NCBI GenBank assembly: GCA_015661555.1
Contig: DQVW01000044.1
Location: 1-26,749 of the forward strand
DNA: 26,749 nt
Source of the DNA: Methanothermococcus okinawensis
GTDB lineage: Archaea > AGJL01 > Methanococci > Methanococcales > Methanococcaceae
Direction of reading: 5' to 3'
The position numbers and the translations under genes are program-made. Positions 7,799-16,973 of this stretch are shown here, in pieces; the stretch's first letter is position 1; every line of letters starts with the position of its first letter. The notes under the pieces were generated by a model. The model made no database searches and was not told where the DNA came from. It saw nothing but the letters and a program-made list of their open reading frames with translations.

Positions 7799-9019
7799 TT
7801 AAGCACCGTACTTCTCAGTTTTATTAATAAGATCTAGGAGTATGGGCATGAGATACTTACCCCTTATCCAGCAGAGACCTCCTTTATAGGTGGAAAACTC
7901 GTCAAATCTATCTACATCGTCTGTTCTAACTCCTTTACCCCATATCACTATAGGAACAGGATCTGCAGAGTGATCCCTTATCTCCACCGGTGAACTGTGA
8001 TCTCCAGTTACCACTAGGTAGACCTCCTCCCTGTCCACCCTGTCCACTATATACTCTACCATCCTGTCAATGTTCTCAAGTACCTTTACCTTTGTCTCGT
8101 AGTCGCCGTCATGGGAGGCCTCATCGGCACCTTTCACATTGACCATTACAAAGTCGTAGTTTTTGATACTCTCTACAACAGCCCTGGCCTTACCCATGTA
8201 ATTTGTAGAGGGGGTGCCTGTAGCGCCTTCCACAGGTATAAAGTCCAACCCCACCATCTTTGCTATACCCTTTATCAATCCAGTACCTGCAATACAGGCT
8301 CCCCTTAATCCATACCTCTCGTAGAAGGGTTCTATATGGGGGACAACCCCTCCACCTCTAGGTAGGATGATGTTTCCCGGAGGTAGTCCCTTCCTCCTTC
8401 TCTCCTGGTTTACAGGGTGGTTGTTTAACCTCTCGTAGGAGATCCTTATAATCTTGTTTAGAATATCCGCGGTTCTCTTCGCCTCCTGAGAATCCTCCAG
8501 GGGTTTAACCTCAGGTACCTTAACACCTACCTTATGGGGATCTCCATCTGAGACCTTATCACTTAGTCCCTCCCCCCTTAGGACAAGGGCAGCCCTGTAA
8601 CCCCCCGACTCTTTAAATATCACCTTAACCCCCTCTATCTCCAACCCATCTATAACCTTCTCAAGTTCTTTAGTCTCCCTTATTCTCCCTGCCCTTCTAT
8701 CTATCACTTTAAAATTCTCATCTACAGTGGCGAAGTTACATCTAAATGCAACATCTCCAGGTTTCACATCTATACCTACACCTGCAGCCTCGAAGGGACC
8801 TCTCCCAGTGTAGTACTTGTAGGGATCGTATCCAAGGAGGGCTAAGTGGGCAGTGTCACTTCCAGGTCTCACCCCTATATCTATGGCACTCATTATTCCA
8901 CAGATACCCTCCTTGGCTATTCTATCCAAGTTTGGGGTGTTAGCCTCCTTTAAAGGTGTATTTCCCTTGGCATTAGGTCTATCTCCCAATCCATCGATAA
9001 TAAAGAGTATTATTTTCAT
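7799..9019 (-). CDS. apgM: 2,3-bisphosphoglycerate-independent phosphoglycerate mutase, archaeal type
   Basis: ApgM interconverts 3- and 2-phosphoglycerate in glycolysis and gluconeogenesis. In a methanogen it serves mostly gluconeogenesis. It belongs to the alkaline phosphatase superfamily: the N-terminus [15 protein letters not shown] carries the first metal-binding Asp, and RPGSDTAH carries the catalytic Ser (residue 54). [12 protein letters not shown] and the C-terminal [20 protein letters not shown] carry the remaining metal ligands. The length of about 406 residues is standard. An upstream ATG at 9031 is in frame, but GGTGATT sits just before the ATG at 9019, which I take as the start. 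It follows the TPR gene by 17 bases and precedes purB by 12. Methanogens often carry two ApgM paralogues. Confidence 0.95.
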   Translation of the reverse strand: MKIILFIIDGLGDRPNAKGNTPLKEANTPNLDRIAKEGICGIMSAIDIGVRPGSDTAHLALLGYDPYKYYTGRGPFEAAGVGIDVKPGDVAFRCNFATVDENFKVIDRRAGRIRETKELEKVIDGLEIEGVKVIFKESGGYRAALVLRGEGLSDKVSDGDPHKVGVKVPEVKPLEDSQEAKRTADILNKIIRISYERLNNHPVNQERRRKGLPPGNIILPRGGGVVPHIEPFYERYGLRGACIAGTGLIKGIAKMVGLDFIPVEGATGTPSTNYMGKARAVVESIKNYDFVMVNVKGADEASHDGDYETKVKVLENIDRMVEYIVDRVDREEVYLVVTGDHSSPVEIRDHSADPVPIVIWGKGVRTDDVDRFDEFSTYKGGLCWIRGKYLMPILLDLINKTEKYGA

Positions 9020-9036
9020 GGTAATCACCATCTTTA

Positions 9037-11856
9037 CTATGAACTTCCAGCTCTTTCACCGAGGATCTTCCATACCTTATCGAAACATTTTGCTGCATCG
9101 TCGTATAGTCCAAGATCTCTAAGAACACTCCCCTTGTTGTACCAGGCGTCTACATACTCTGGATTTAACTCCAGTGCCCTGTTGAAACACTTCAGTGCCT
9201 CCTCATACATCTCTATATTGCCAAGGGCAACTCCTGCATTACACCATATAATCTCATTCTCTGGTTCCAACTCCAGTGCTCTGTTGAGACACTCCAGTGC
9301 CTCCTCCTCCATCCCCAACCTACTGAAGCTCACTCCCAAATTACTCCATATTAGGGCATTATCTGGTTCCAACTCCAGGGCCTTCATAAAGTACTCTAGG
9401 GCCTCTTCATCCTCTCCCAGTTTTTGATAGGTGATACCTTTATTGTACCAGGCGTCTACAAAGAATGGATCTAACTCCAAAGCCCTATCAAAGCACTTTA
9501 AAGCATCCTCATATAGTTCCATACTACCAAGTACAACTCCTATATTACACCATATGTTTCTATTATCTGGTTCCAGTTCCAGGGCCTTGTTAAAGTACTT
9601 TATAGCCTCCTCATGTTTTCCCAACTTATAGAAGATAAACCCTTTGCAGTTCCATGCATCTGAATACCCAGGATCTAACTCTAGTACCTTGTCCAGGTAT
9701 TTCAAGGCCTCGTTATATTCACCATGTATATTGAAAATAACCCCTTTGTAGTACAGAGCCTCTATGTGTTCAGGATCTAACTCTAGTACCTTATCGAGAC
9801 ACTTTAAGGCCTCCTTATATCTCCCCAGATGTATAAAGACCTGTGCTTTGCAGTACCAGGCGTCTACATGCTCAGGATCTAACTCCAGTGCCCTGTCTAA
9901 ACACTCCAGTGCCTCGTCGTATCTTCTCAGTGTATCTAAGATATCTCCTCTGTTATACCATGCATCTACATGCTCAGGATCTAACTCCAAAACCTTCTCA
10001 AAACACTTTAAGGCCTCCTTATATCTCCCCAGGTTTTTAAGGGTGGTCCCCTTTCTATACCAGGCCTCTACATTTTCAGGATCTAACTCTAAGGCCCTGT
10101 CAAGGCATTTTAAAGCCTCCTCAAATTTACCAAAGATGGCAAGGAAAGACCCTATAAAACACCAGAGATAACTATCCTTAGGTTCTAACTCCATTATCTT
10201 GTTGTAGCACTCCAGGGCTTCATGGAATCTACCTAGTGTACTGAGGATCACCCCCTTACTGTACCACGCCCCTATATGACTGGGATTTAACTCCAACACC
10301 TTGTTGAAACACTCCAGGGCTTCCTTAAACCTCCCTAACTTTTGAAGGACTATTCCCTTCTCATACCATGCAAGCTCGTTATTTGGATTCCCTTCCAAAA
10401 CCTTGTCTAAACACTCCAGGGCCTCATTTAATCTCCCTAGCATACTGAGAAGAATCCCCTTGGATAACCATGCCAAGGTATTTCCAGGATCTAACTCCAA
10501 GATCCTATTGTAGCACTCCAGGGCTTCCTCAAATCTTCCCATAATAGTGAAGATCACCCCTTTCTTCCCCCATATATAATCATTCTCAGGATCTAACTTC
10601 AATGCCTTGTTGAGACACTCCAGGGCTTCCTCATATCTGCCTAGTATACCTAGGGTGTATCCCTTATCTACTAAGGCCTCTACATCCCCGGGATCTAACT
10701 CCAAGGCTCTATTGTAGCACTCCAGGGCTTCCTCATATCTACCTAGGTTAAAGAGGACATCTCCCTTGCAGTACCACGCCCCCTTGTTCTCCGGGTTTAA
10801 CTCCAGCACTTTGTTGAAGCACTCCAGGGCCTCCTGGTATCTCTCGAGATTTTTAAGGAGTATACCCTTACTGTACCAGAGGTTTTCATTCTCTGGATCC
10901 AACTCCAACATCTTGTTTAAGCGTCTTATAGCTTCTTCATCCTTATGAAGGTTAGATTCCAAAACCTTATTGAAACACCTGTTGGCCTCCTTCTCTCTCC
11001 CTAGAATCTTCAACACATGTCCCTTGGCATCCCATGCAAATACATTACTAGGATCCAACTCCAAGGCCCTGTTGAAACACTCTAGAGCCTCCTCGTATCT
11101 CTCCAGTATAGCAAGGAGTAATCCCCTCTTCCACCACACCTCCCCACTCTCTGGATCTAACTCTAAGGCTTTATCTAGACACTTTAAGGCCTCCTCATAT
11201 CTTTCTAACATTGCAAGAGCCAGGGCCTTTTCACACCATGCATCTATATTCTCTGGATCTAACTCCAGGGCCCTCTCAAGACATTCCAGGGCCTCCCTAT
11301 ACCTCTTCAGAATAACGAGGATCTCCCCCTTAGCCAACCATGCACTATTATTATCGGGATTTAACTCCAAGGCTCTATCGTAAATCTCCAGGGCCTCCTC
11401 AAACCTCCCCAACTTTTTAAGGACATTTCCCACGCCATGCCACGCCATTGCATTCATAGGGTTTGACTCTAGAGCCTTCGTGAAACATTCCAGGGCCTCT
11501 CTGTATCTCCCCTGGTAATAAAAGACAAGCCCCTTATTACACCATGCATCCCCATTACGAGGATCTGCCTCCAGTACTTTGTCGAAACACCTTAGGGCCT
11601 CATGGTATCTCATGAGTATTAAAGATACTAAACCCTTACCAAGATATGCCCCTAGATGTTCAGGGTCTAATTTTAAAACCTTCTCAAAACATTCCAGTGC
11701 CTCTTCCCATCTATTCAACATAAGAAGGGTATTCCCCTTTTCATGCCATGCATCTACATTATCAGGATCTAATTCCAAAACCTTCTCAAAACACTTCAAG
11801 GCCTCCTGGTATCTCTTCTGACTAAAAAGAGTCCTTCCCTCATTGAGCCATTTCTC
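9037..11856 (-). repeat. Tandem 102-bp coding repeats of the TPR gene
   Basis: The TPR coding region repeats with a 102-base period about 27 times. Recurrent blocks such as aactccagggcc (plus-strand view) mark each unit. The period is interrupted once near 10885-10938, where only 54 bases separate two LELDP-type segments. This explains the long antisense open frames in the region. Confidence 0.85.
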
Positions 11857-11880
11857 CACTGTTTTGCCATTAGATGGCAT
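9037..11880 (-). CDS. Giant tetratricopeptide-repeat protein (27 TPRs)
   Basis: The protein has 947 residues and consists almost wholly of TPR units, with no signal peptide, transmembrane segment or catalytic domain. I count an 8-residue leader, 26 full 34-residue repeats, one extra 18-residue half-repeat inside repeat 9 (residues 315-332), and a final repeat with a short tail. The typical unit is AW-x2-KG-x3-LGRYEEALECFNKALELDP. Every repeat has its Gly/Ala packing positions and most have the Pro turn, so a long superhelix is likely. TPR arrays bind other proteins; the partner here is unknown. It heads the operon leading into apgM, purB, trm112 and thpR. The ATG at 11880 is preceded only by a weak GTGGGG about 8 nt away. 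Repeats as similar as these can expand or contract. Confidence 0.92.
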   Translation of the reverse strand: MPSNGKTVEKWLNEGRTLFSQKRYQEALKCFEKVLELDPDNVDAWHEKGNTLLMLNRWEEALECFEKVLKLDPEHLGAYLGKGLVSLILMRYHEALRCFDKVLEADPRNGDAWCNKGLVFYYQGRYREALECFTKALESNPMNAMAWHGVGNVLKKLGRFEEALEIYDRALELNPDNNSAWLAKGEILVILKRYREALECLERALELDPENIDAWCEKALALAMLERYEEALKCLDKALELDPESGEVWWKRGLLLAILERYEEALECFNRALELDPSNVFAWDAKGHVLKILGREKEANRCFNKVLESNLHKDEEAIRRLNKMLELDPENENLWYSKGILLKNLERYQEALECFNKVLELNPENKGAWYCKGDVLFNLGRYEEALECYNRALELDPGDVEALVDKGYTLGILGRYEEALECLNKALKLDPENDYIWGKKGVIFTIMGRFEEALECYNRILELDPGNTLAWLSKGILLSMLGRLNEALECLDKVLEGNPNNELAWYEKGIVLQKLGRFKEALECFNKVLELNPSHIGAWYSKGVILSTLGRFHEALECYNKIMELEPKDSYLWCFIGSFLAIFGKFEEALKCLDRALELDPENVEAWYRKGTTLKNLGRYKEALKCFEKVLELDPEHVDAWYNRGDILDTLRRYDEALECLDRALELDPEHVDAWYCKAQVFIHLGRYKEALKCLDKVLELDPEHIEALYYKGVIFNIHGEYNEALKYLDKVLELDPGYSDAWNCKGFIFYKLGKHEEAIKYFNKALELEPDNRNIWCNIGVVLGSMELYEDALKCFDRALELDPFFVDAWYNKGITYQKLGEDEEALEYFMKALELEPDNALIWSNLGVSFSRLGMEEEALECLNRALELEPENEIIWCNAGVALGNIEMYEEALKCFNRALELNPEYVDAWYNKGSVLRDLGLYDDAAKCFDKVWKILGERAGSS

Positions 11881-11900
11881 ACACTTAATACCCCACTTTA

Positions 11901-11910
11901 ATTTTTATAA
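11901..11910 (-). promoter_or_regulatory. Probable TATA box of the TPR-apgM-purB operon
   Basis: On the minus strand the sequence reads TTATAAAAAT, a good archaeal TATA element, 21 bases upstream of the ATG at 11880. It lies in the 80-base AT-rich divergent spacer shared with the amidohydrolase gene. Confidence 0.5.
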
Positions 11911-11917
11911 TGATTAA

Positions 11918-11935
11918 TTTAAAAATCATAAATAA
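11918..11935 (+). promoter_or_regulatory. Probable TATA region of the amidohydrolase-UbiD pair
   Basis: The AT-rich stretch tttaaaaatcataaataa lies 26-43 bases before the ATG at 11961. Either the TTTAAAAAT or the CATAAATAA part could be the TATA element; the sequence alone does not decide. Confidence 0.4.
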
Positions 11936-11960
11936 TTAACGGAGTCAGGGTGTATCCACT

Positions 11961-13118
11961 ATGGACAGGGACACCATCTACTTAAAATCCCACTATCTAT
12001 ACGGTGAGGACTTTCAATACAGAAAGGGTATACTGGTAATCGAGGATGGTATAATAAAGGGATTTACAGGGGAGCATGTAAGGGATCCCCTCTGTCATAG
12101 AGGGGTGGTAATACCTCCCCTTATCAACGCCCACACCCATATAGGAGACAACATTATTAAGGATATAGGGATAAACAAGACCTTAGATGAACTTGTAAAA
12201 CCCCCCAATGGGTTAAAACATAGGTTTCTAAGGAGCTGTAGTGAGGAGGAGCTGATAGAGGGGATGCTAGATGGGCTGGAAGATCTTAAAGATATGGGTA
12301 TAACCTACTTCTGTGATTTCAGGGAGGGGGGATTGAAAGGGGTAAACTTACTAAGGGAGGCCTATAGCATATTCAGGAGGAGATACAACTGGGAGTTTCC
12401 CTACCCCCTTATACTGGGGAGACCTACAACCTCTGGGAGAGAAGAGTTGAAGAGGGAGATAGAGGAGATCCTTAAGGTGGCAGATGGCATAGGGTTAAGT
12501 GGATGTAACGAGTACTCAGATGAGGAGTTAAAGACCATTAGAAAGTTAGATTACAAGATATTCTCCATACATGCCAACGAGCATAGGGGTTCCATCGAGT
12601 ACTCCAAGAAGGTATACGGGATGAGCGAGATAGAGAGGATAGTGAATTTAAAACTTCAACCTACTTTTATCATACATGCCACCTATACCACACCCTATGA
12701 GGGGGAACTTCTAAGGGAGGAGGGTATACCTGTTGTTGTATGTCCAAGGGCAAATGCCTCCTTCAACGTAGGACTACCTGACATTCACAACCTAATGGAT
12801 AAGGGAGTGCTTATTGGGCTGGGAACTGACAACTTTATGGCTAACTCTCCCTCTATACTGAAAGAGATGGACTTCATATACAAGCTATACCATATAGATC
12901 CCAGGGAGATACTTAGGTTCTCCACTATAAACAACAGTAGGATACTGGGACTTGAAGGTGTTGGATTGATAGAGGAGGGTTACAGGGGGATATTCACCTT
13001 TATAAGGGACTGTCCCTCTATAAGGTACTCCAGGAATATAGTGGCCTCTATAATCACCAGGTGTGAAAAGGGAGATATTGTAATCTACGGGGGAGAAGAT
13101 GATAAGGGATCTTCTTAA
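11961..13118 (+). CDS. Amidohydrolase-superfamily metal-dependent hydrolase
   Basis: This is a cytosolic amidohydrolase of the ATZ/TRZ-deaminase type. The first metal site is NAHTHIGD (H58, H60). FSIHANEH and FIIHATYT provide the later histidines, and LGTDNF carries the catalytic Asp. VVCPRAN before it is also typical of cytosine, guanine and methylthioadenosine deaminases. At 385 residues it is slightly shorter than most of these. The substrate cannot be told from sequence; deamination of a purine nucleoside or of a pterin-like compound is possible. GGGTG lies 8 nt before the ATG at 11961. The 3' end overlaps the UbiD-family gene by 20 bases, so the two are almost certainly co-transcribed, and a shared pathway is possible but not shown. 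Confidence 0.82.
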   Translation: MDRDTIYLKSHYLYGEDFQYRKGILVIEDGIIKGFTGEHVRDPLCHRGVVIPPLINAHTHIGDNIIKDIGINKTLDELVKPPNGLKHRFLRSCSEEELIEGMLDGLEDLKDMGITYFCDFREGGLKGVNLLREAYSIFRRRYNWEFPYPLILGRPTTSGREELKREIEEILKVADGIGLSGCNEYSDEELKTIRKLDYKIFSIHANEHRGSIEYSKKVYGMSEIERIVNLKLQPTFIIHATYTTPYEGELLREEGIPVVVCPRANASFNVGLPDIHNLMDKGVLIGLGTDNFMANSPSILKEMDFIYKLYHIDPREILRFSTINNSRILGLEGVGLIEEGYRGIFTFIRDCPSIRYSRNIVASIITRCEKGDIVIYGGEDDKGSS

Positions 13119-14364
13119 CTCCATCGAGAAAATAGAGATACCCTCTGCAGAGAGGAAGTTCGGTATAACCAGGGTGTTGAAGAGGTACGATGGGACCCCT
13201 GTATATATAAGAGATGTGGAGGGTTACGAGGTTATAGGAAATCTCTGTAACAGGGAGGTAATTGCCAGGAGTTTAGGGGTTCCAGTGAAGGACCTTATGA
13301 AGTATATACTGAGATGTATGGAGAGGGAGAAGGAGGGAGAGTTAATTGTAAACAACAGGTTGAAAAAAGAGTATGTAGAGGACCCTCCCAGTGAGATAAA
13401 GAATTACCCAATACCTATCTACTATCCAAGGGATGGAGGTCCCTACATCACCTCAGGTGTTGTAATTGTCAAGGATAGGGATTACGGAGTCAACGCCTCC
13501 ATACATAGGATACTTGTAAGGGAGGATCATCTTGTCATCAGGATGGTGGAACAGAGGCACCTTCACTACATCTACACCAAGAATATTGTAAATGGGGAGG
13601 TGGATGTTGCCATAGTGATAGGGGTCCATCCGGCAATACTTCTAGCTGCCTCCACCTCTGGAGATATCACCTTCAACGAGTTGAAGTACGCCTCTGTCCT
13701 CATGGGCAAGCCCCTGGAACTTGTGAAGTGTGACACCGTAGATCTAGAGGTGCCTCCTGGAGAGTTTATCATCGAGGGTAAGATTACCAGGGAGATGGAG
13801 GATGAGGGTCCCTTTGTAGACATCACTGGAACCTACGACAAGGTTAGAAAACAGCCAGTTATAAGGATAACATCCCTGAAGAGAAGGAGGAATCCTATAT
13901 TTCACGCCCTACTACCTGGAGGGGTGGAGCACAAGGTGCTTATGGGGTTGCCCCAGGAACCTAGGATATACAGGGGTGTAAGGAATACAGTACCCACTGT
14001 AAGGGATGTTGTACTAACAGAGGGTGGATGTTCCTGGCTCCATGCTGTAATCTCCATTGAAAAGAGGACTGAGGGGGATGGAAAGAATGCAATACTTGCA
14101 GCCCTAGCCTCCCATCCAAGTTTAAAACATGTTGTAGTTGTAGACGAGGATATCGATATACAGGATCCTAAGGATGTGGAGTACGCCATAGCAACTAGGG
14201 TACAGGCAGATGAGGATGTGATAATAATTAAAGGTGCCAAGGGATCCTCTTTAGACCCCTCTATAAAAGAGGATAAAACAACGGCCAAGATGGGAATAGA
14301 TGCCACAATTAGTTTTAAAAAAAATAGGGAGGACTTCATCAGGGCACAGTTACCTGAGGAGTGA
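13099..14364 (+). CDS. UbiD-family decarboxylase, probable anhydromevalonate phosphate decarboxylase
   Basis: UbiD enzymes use prenylated FMN, made by UbiX, to decarboxylate unsaturated acids. The hallmark segment EMEDEGPFVDITGTY is present, as are PKDVEYAIATRVQADED and the closing KMGIDAT segment typical of the family. Archaea of this group lack the classical mevalonate route and use a UbiD homologue on trans-anhydromevalonate 5-phosphate to make isopentenyl phosphate. The length of 421 residues and the archaeal type match that enzyme, which is my preferred call, but other UbiD substrates are not excluded. GGGGGAG sits 3 nt before the ATG at 13099, inside the end of the amidohydrolase gene. 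It converges on rpl10e, with 4 bases between the stops. Confidence 0.85.
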   Translation: MIRDLLNSIEKIEIPSAERKFGITRVLKRYDGTPVYIRDVEGYEVIGNLCNREVIARSLGVPVKDLMKYILRCMEREKEGELIVNNRLKKEYVEDPPSEIKNYPIPIYYPRDGGPYITSGVVIVKDRDYGVNASIHRILVREDHLVIRMVEQRHLHYIYTKNIVNGEVDVAIVIGVHPAILLAASTSGDITFNELKYASVLMGKPLELVKCDTVDLEVPPGEFIIEGKITREMEDEGPFVDITGTYDKVRKQPVIRITSLKRRRNPIFHALLPGGVEHKVLMGLPQEPRIYRGVRNTVPTVRDVVLTEGGCSWLHAVISIEKRTEGDGKNAILAALASHPSLKHVVVVDEDIDIQDPKDVEYAIATRVQADEDVIIIKGAKGSSLDPSIKEDKTTAKMGIDATISFKKNREDFIRAQLPEE

Positions 14365-14384
14365 TTTTTTACTTTTTAGAGAGA
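14364..14384. terminator. T-rich convergent terminator between the UbiD gene and rpl10e
   Basis: Just after the UbiD-family stop the plus strand has a run of six to seven T, then ACTTTTT. Archaeal RNA polymerase stops at such T-runs without a hairpin. On the minus strand the region is A-rich, so the signal mainly serves the plus-strand transcript. Confidence 0.45.
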
Positions 14385-14890
14385 TCTCCCTTCATCTCTA
14401 CAACGATCTTACACTTAGCTGGTATCTTCATGGCACATCTTCTTAGGGCCTCCTTGGCATCCTCTATCTTATCTGGAGTGGTGTAGATGGTGATGATCTT
14501 CTGCCCCTTCTTTACCCTTGCCGCGGTACCAATAGGTTTACCAAAGGCAAGTCTCATACCATCGGAGATTCTATCTGCCCCAGCACCAGAGGCCATCTTG
14601 TTCTCCCTAAGTATCTGATGTGGATACACCCTAATTAACATCCTGTAACCCATCCTACCACATTTACTCTGGATATACTTGTTCCCCATAACCCTTGCAG
14701 CCTCCAGTGCGTTGTGCCTTATCTGTACATCGTTCTTAGATACTAGGTGTACCTCTACTGGAAACTCCTCACTTAGGTTACCCATTACGAAGTGAACTAT
14801 CTTAGGCTGAGGTACACCCCTTACATACTCCTTTCTAGTATAGGCAGGTTTATCAACATCCCTGTAACACTTACCTGGTCTCAGTCCCAT
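14369..14890 (-). CDS. rpl10e: 50S ribosomal protein L10e (uL16 family)
   Basis: This is a large-subunit ribosomal protein of the archaeal/eukaryotic L10e type, the counterpart of bacterial L16, placed near the peptidyl transferase centre and the A-site tRNA. The start GLRPGKCYRD, the VRGVPQPKI segment, KCGRMGYRMLIRVYPHQILRENKMA and the loop GADRISDGMRLAFGKPIGTAARV are all characteristic, and 173 residues is the normal length. AGGTGAG is 4 nt before the ATG. It lies 21 bases after the lonB stop and is the last gene of the hycI-like, lonB, rpl10e cluster. Confidence 0.97.
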   Translation of the reverse strand: MGLRPGKCYRDVDKPAYTRKEYVRGVPQPKIVHFVMGNLSEEFPVEVHLVSKNDVQIRHNALEAARVMGNKYIQSKCGRMGYRMLIRVYPHQILRENKMASGAGADRISDGMRLAFGKPIGTAARVKKGQKIITIYTTPDKIEDAKEALRRCAMKIPAKCKIVVEMKGDLSKK

Positions 14891-14911
14891 AGTCTCACCT
14901 ATCTTTTATTC

Positions 14912-16948
14912 CTAACCTTTTGAAGAACTGGTGTTATATATAGTTTTTTGAGAGTTGTCGTATTCAAATACTAGAGGTATTATCTCGTCTAACCTCTTAG
15001 CTGGAATGATCTCGATACCTCTATCGTCTATCACATCTATCATGTTGGCCTCTGGAATAATGACCCTCTTAAATCCATACTCCCTTGCAGCATTTATCTT
15101 CTCATTTATACCTCCTACAGCCAGGATATTACCTTGAAGATCTAAACTTCCAGTTATTGCAAAGTCCTGTTTAAGAGGTATCTCTAAGAGGGCGGAGATA
15201 ATACTGAGACATACTGCAACAGTTGCACTGTCCCCATCTATCTTGGAGTAGGACTGACTGAACTGTATGAAGATCTCCTTCCTATTTAGATCAATGTCTT
15301 TCTTACCCTTCAGTGGCAACTTACCCTCAGATATATACTTCTTAGAGAGGGCAGATGCCAGGGTAATACTGTGTTTTGCAATATCCCCACTTATATTCAA
15401 GAGGTGGGTACCAGGGTTCTTGGAGTCTACTATCTGGGTGATGATCTTTGTTACATCCCCTATACCCTCTGAACCTATAACTGCCAGCCCATATACAACT
15501 CCTATCTTTGGTGTATCATTTGGAACTATATGCTTGTACCTCTTAAACTCCCTGAGGTAGTCTATGGCAACCTGTTTTGACATGCTGTAGATACCACTTT
15601 CCATAACCTTACGGACATGCTCCACATCTATGTATATCTTCTTCTTTTTAGTGGGTTTCTTCTTATCCCCCTCCCCTCTTTTCAACACACCTATGACACT
15701 CTTTAACTTACCCTCCTCCTTCCTCTCTTTAGTGGCATCCCCTCCAGAGAGCTCCTCCACAATCTCCTGAATAGTCTTACCCATGGCTATATCGTTTGCC
15801 ATCTTTATAATGTTGGAGAGCTTCCTAAGTCTCAGGGTTAACTTATCCCTGGAACCTGCAAAAAACTGGGCAATTCTCACTATCTCGCAACATGCCTCGT
15901 AAGTCATATGGTTTAAGTTGTTGTTCCTTATCTCCTGTACTATGAACTGTAGAAGTTTATCCCTGTTCTCCTGGGTGTTGTCCATCTTGTTTCTCAGTAC
16001 GATCTTGTAGTCTATCCTGTCCAGGAGAGGTGCCCTTAAGTTGTTGATGTCGTCCATGTTCCCTGACATGATAAGGATAAAGTCACAGGGTATTGGATTT
16101 GTCTCCACAGTGGCACCACTGGAGTTTGGATTCCTACCGCTAATAGGTAGACACTTATCCTGGAGTGCAGTAAGGATGTAGTCCTGCACCTCTGGAGGCA
16201 TGGTCTTTATCTCGTCTACGTAGAGGATACCCTTATGGGCCTCGTGTATTGCACCTAGGATTATCCTCTTATGTGGAGGTGTTCCCAGTGGAGGTTTACC
16301 TCCCAGTGGGCAGTGTCTAACATCTCCCAGTAACTTTGTTACGTTGTAGGCACTGGCCTTAACAAGGGGCCTCTTCTTACACTCGTAAAGTACCACAGGT
16401 TTTAAGTCCAGGGGGCTAACTGTATTTGACATGGCACCCCTTGTAGCCCCGAACATGGCTAGGAATACCAGTACAAATGCCAGGGCAAAGGATACAATGG
16501 CAGTGGTTGCTATTACTGCAAGGAGGTGTGCCTGGGAGAGACCCCTCATGAAGTAGGATGTGAGCAGTGTGAAGAATACCATGACCAATACCAATGTTAA
16601 GAGACCTGGAGGCTGTTTAATCATCTTAGGCTTAATATCATCTACATCCTCCTTGTAGGTACCCTCTATCAACTCTACAATAGGTTTCTCAGGGTATTTT
16701 AAATTAGGCTTAGAGATTATAGTATAAGGTGTAAAATCGCTAGAGGGTGATTTTTCAATAAGTTCCCCTACAGCCTTGACTATCATGGACTTACCTACTC
16801 CAGGATCTCCCAGGAGGATAACATGTCTCTTGTTACTCACTGCACTTAATACAATATTTAGAGCCTCGTCCTGCCCAATTATCTGATCTATAAGCCTTGG
16901 AGAGGGTTCAGGTAACTCCTCGGTAGTTTTAAATTTAACGGAGAACAT
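14912..16948 (-). CDS. lonB: Archaeal membrane-anchored Lon protease (LonB)
   Basis: This is an ATP-dependent protease that degrades unfolded and regulatory proteins at the inner face of the membrane. The order is: AAA+ Walker A GDPGVGKS at residues 47-54, two or more hydrophobic membrane segments inserted in the AAA+ domain at about 114-173, Walker B GILYVDEIK, then a sensor/helical region, and the C-terminal serine protease domain. The catalytic Ser is in DGDSATVA, and the catalytic Lys lies in the GGINEKINAAREYG region. The missing N-terminal substrate domain and the membrane anchor are normal for LonB. The length of 678 residues is typical, and there is no intein. GGTGATC precedes the ATG at 16948. 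It is co-oriented with the upstream hydrogenase protease gene (25-base gap) and with rpl10e. Confidence 0.96.
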   Translation of the reverse strand: MFSVKFKTTEELPEPSPRLIDQIIGQDEALNIVLSAVSNKRHVILLGDPGVGKSMIVKAVGELIEKSPSSDFTPYTIISKPNLKYPEKPIVELIEGTYKEDVDDIKPKMIKQPPGLLTLVLVMVFFTLLTSYFMRGLSQAHLLAVIATTAIVSFALAFVLVFLAMFGATRGAMSNTVSPLDLKPVVLYECKKRPLVKASAYNVTKLLGDVRHCPLGGKPPLGTPPHKRIILGAIHEAHKGILYVDEIKTMPPEVQDYILTALQDKCLPISGRNPNSSGATVETNPIPCDFILIMSGNMDDINNLRAPLLDRIDYKIVLRNKMDNTQENRDKLLQFIVQEIRNNNLNHMTYEACCEIVRIAQFFAGSRDKLTLRLRKLSNIIKMANDIAMGKTIQEIVEELSGGDATKERKEEGKLKSVIGVLKRGEGDKKKPTKKKKIYIDVEHVRKVMESGIYSMSKQVAIDYLREFKRYKHIVPNDTPKIGVVYGLAVIGSEGIGDVTKIITQIVDSKNPGTHLLNISGDIAKHSITLASALSKKYISEGKLPLKGKKDIDLNRKEIFIQFSQSYSKIDGDSATVAVCLSIISALLEIPLKQDFAITGSLDLQGNILAVGGINEKINAAREYGFKRVIIPEANMIDVIDDRGIEIIPAKRLDEIIPLVFEYDNSQKTIYNTSSSKG

Positions 16949-16973
16949 GAGATCACCTTAAAATAGGTATAAA

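Noticed and set aside
9134..11821. Many Ser-rich open frames on the plus strand, up to 137 residues
   Set aside because: They are antisense to the 102-base TPR repeats, repeat the same Ser/Leu-rich pattern and have no ribosome sites.
9037..11880. Regularly spaced repeats that might suggest a CRISPR array
   Set aside because: The period is 102 bases without distinct spacers, and it encodes TPR units in one continuous frame.
13902..14339. A 145-codon open frame antisense to the UbiD-family gene
   Set aside because: It is a Ser/Ile/Thr-rich shadow of a well-supported gene.
14912..16948. Possible intein in LonB, since inteins occur in archaeal Lon proteins
   Set aside because: The AAA+ and protease motifs are continuous, with normal total length and no Cys/Ser-to-His-Asn intein ends.
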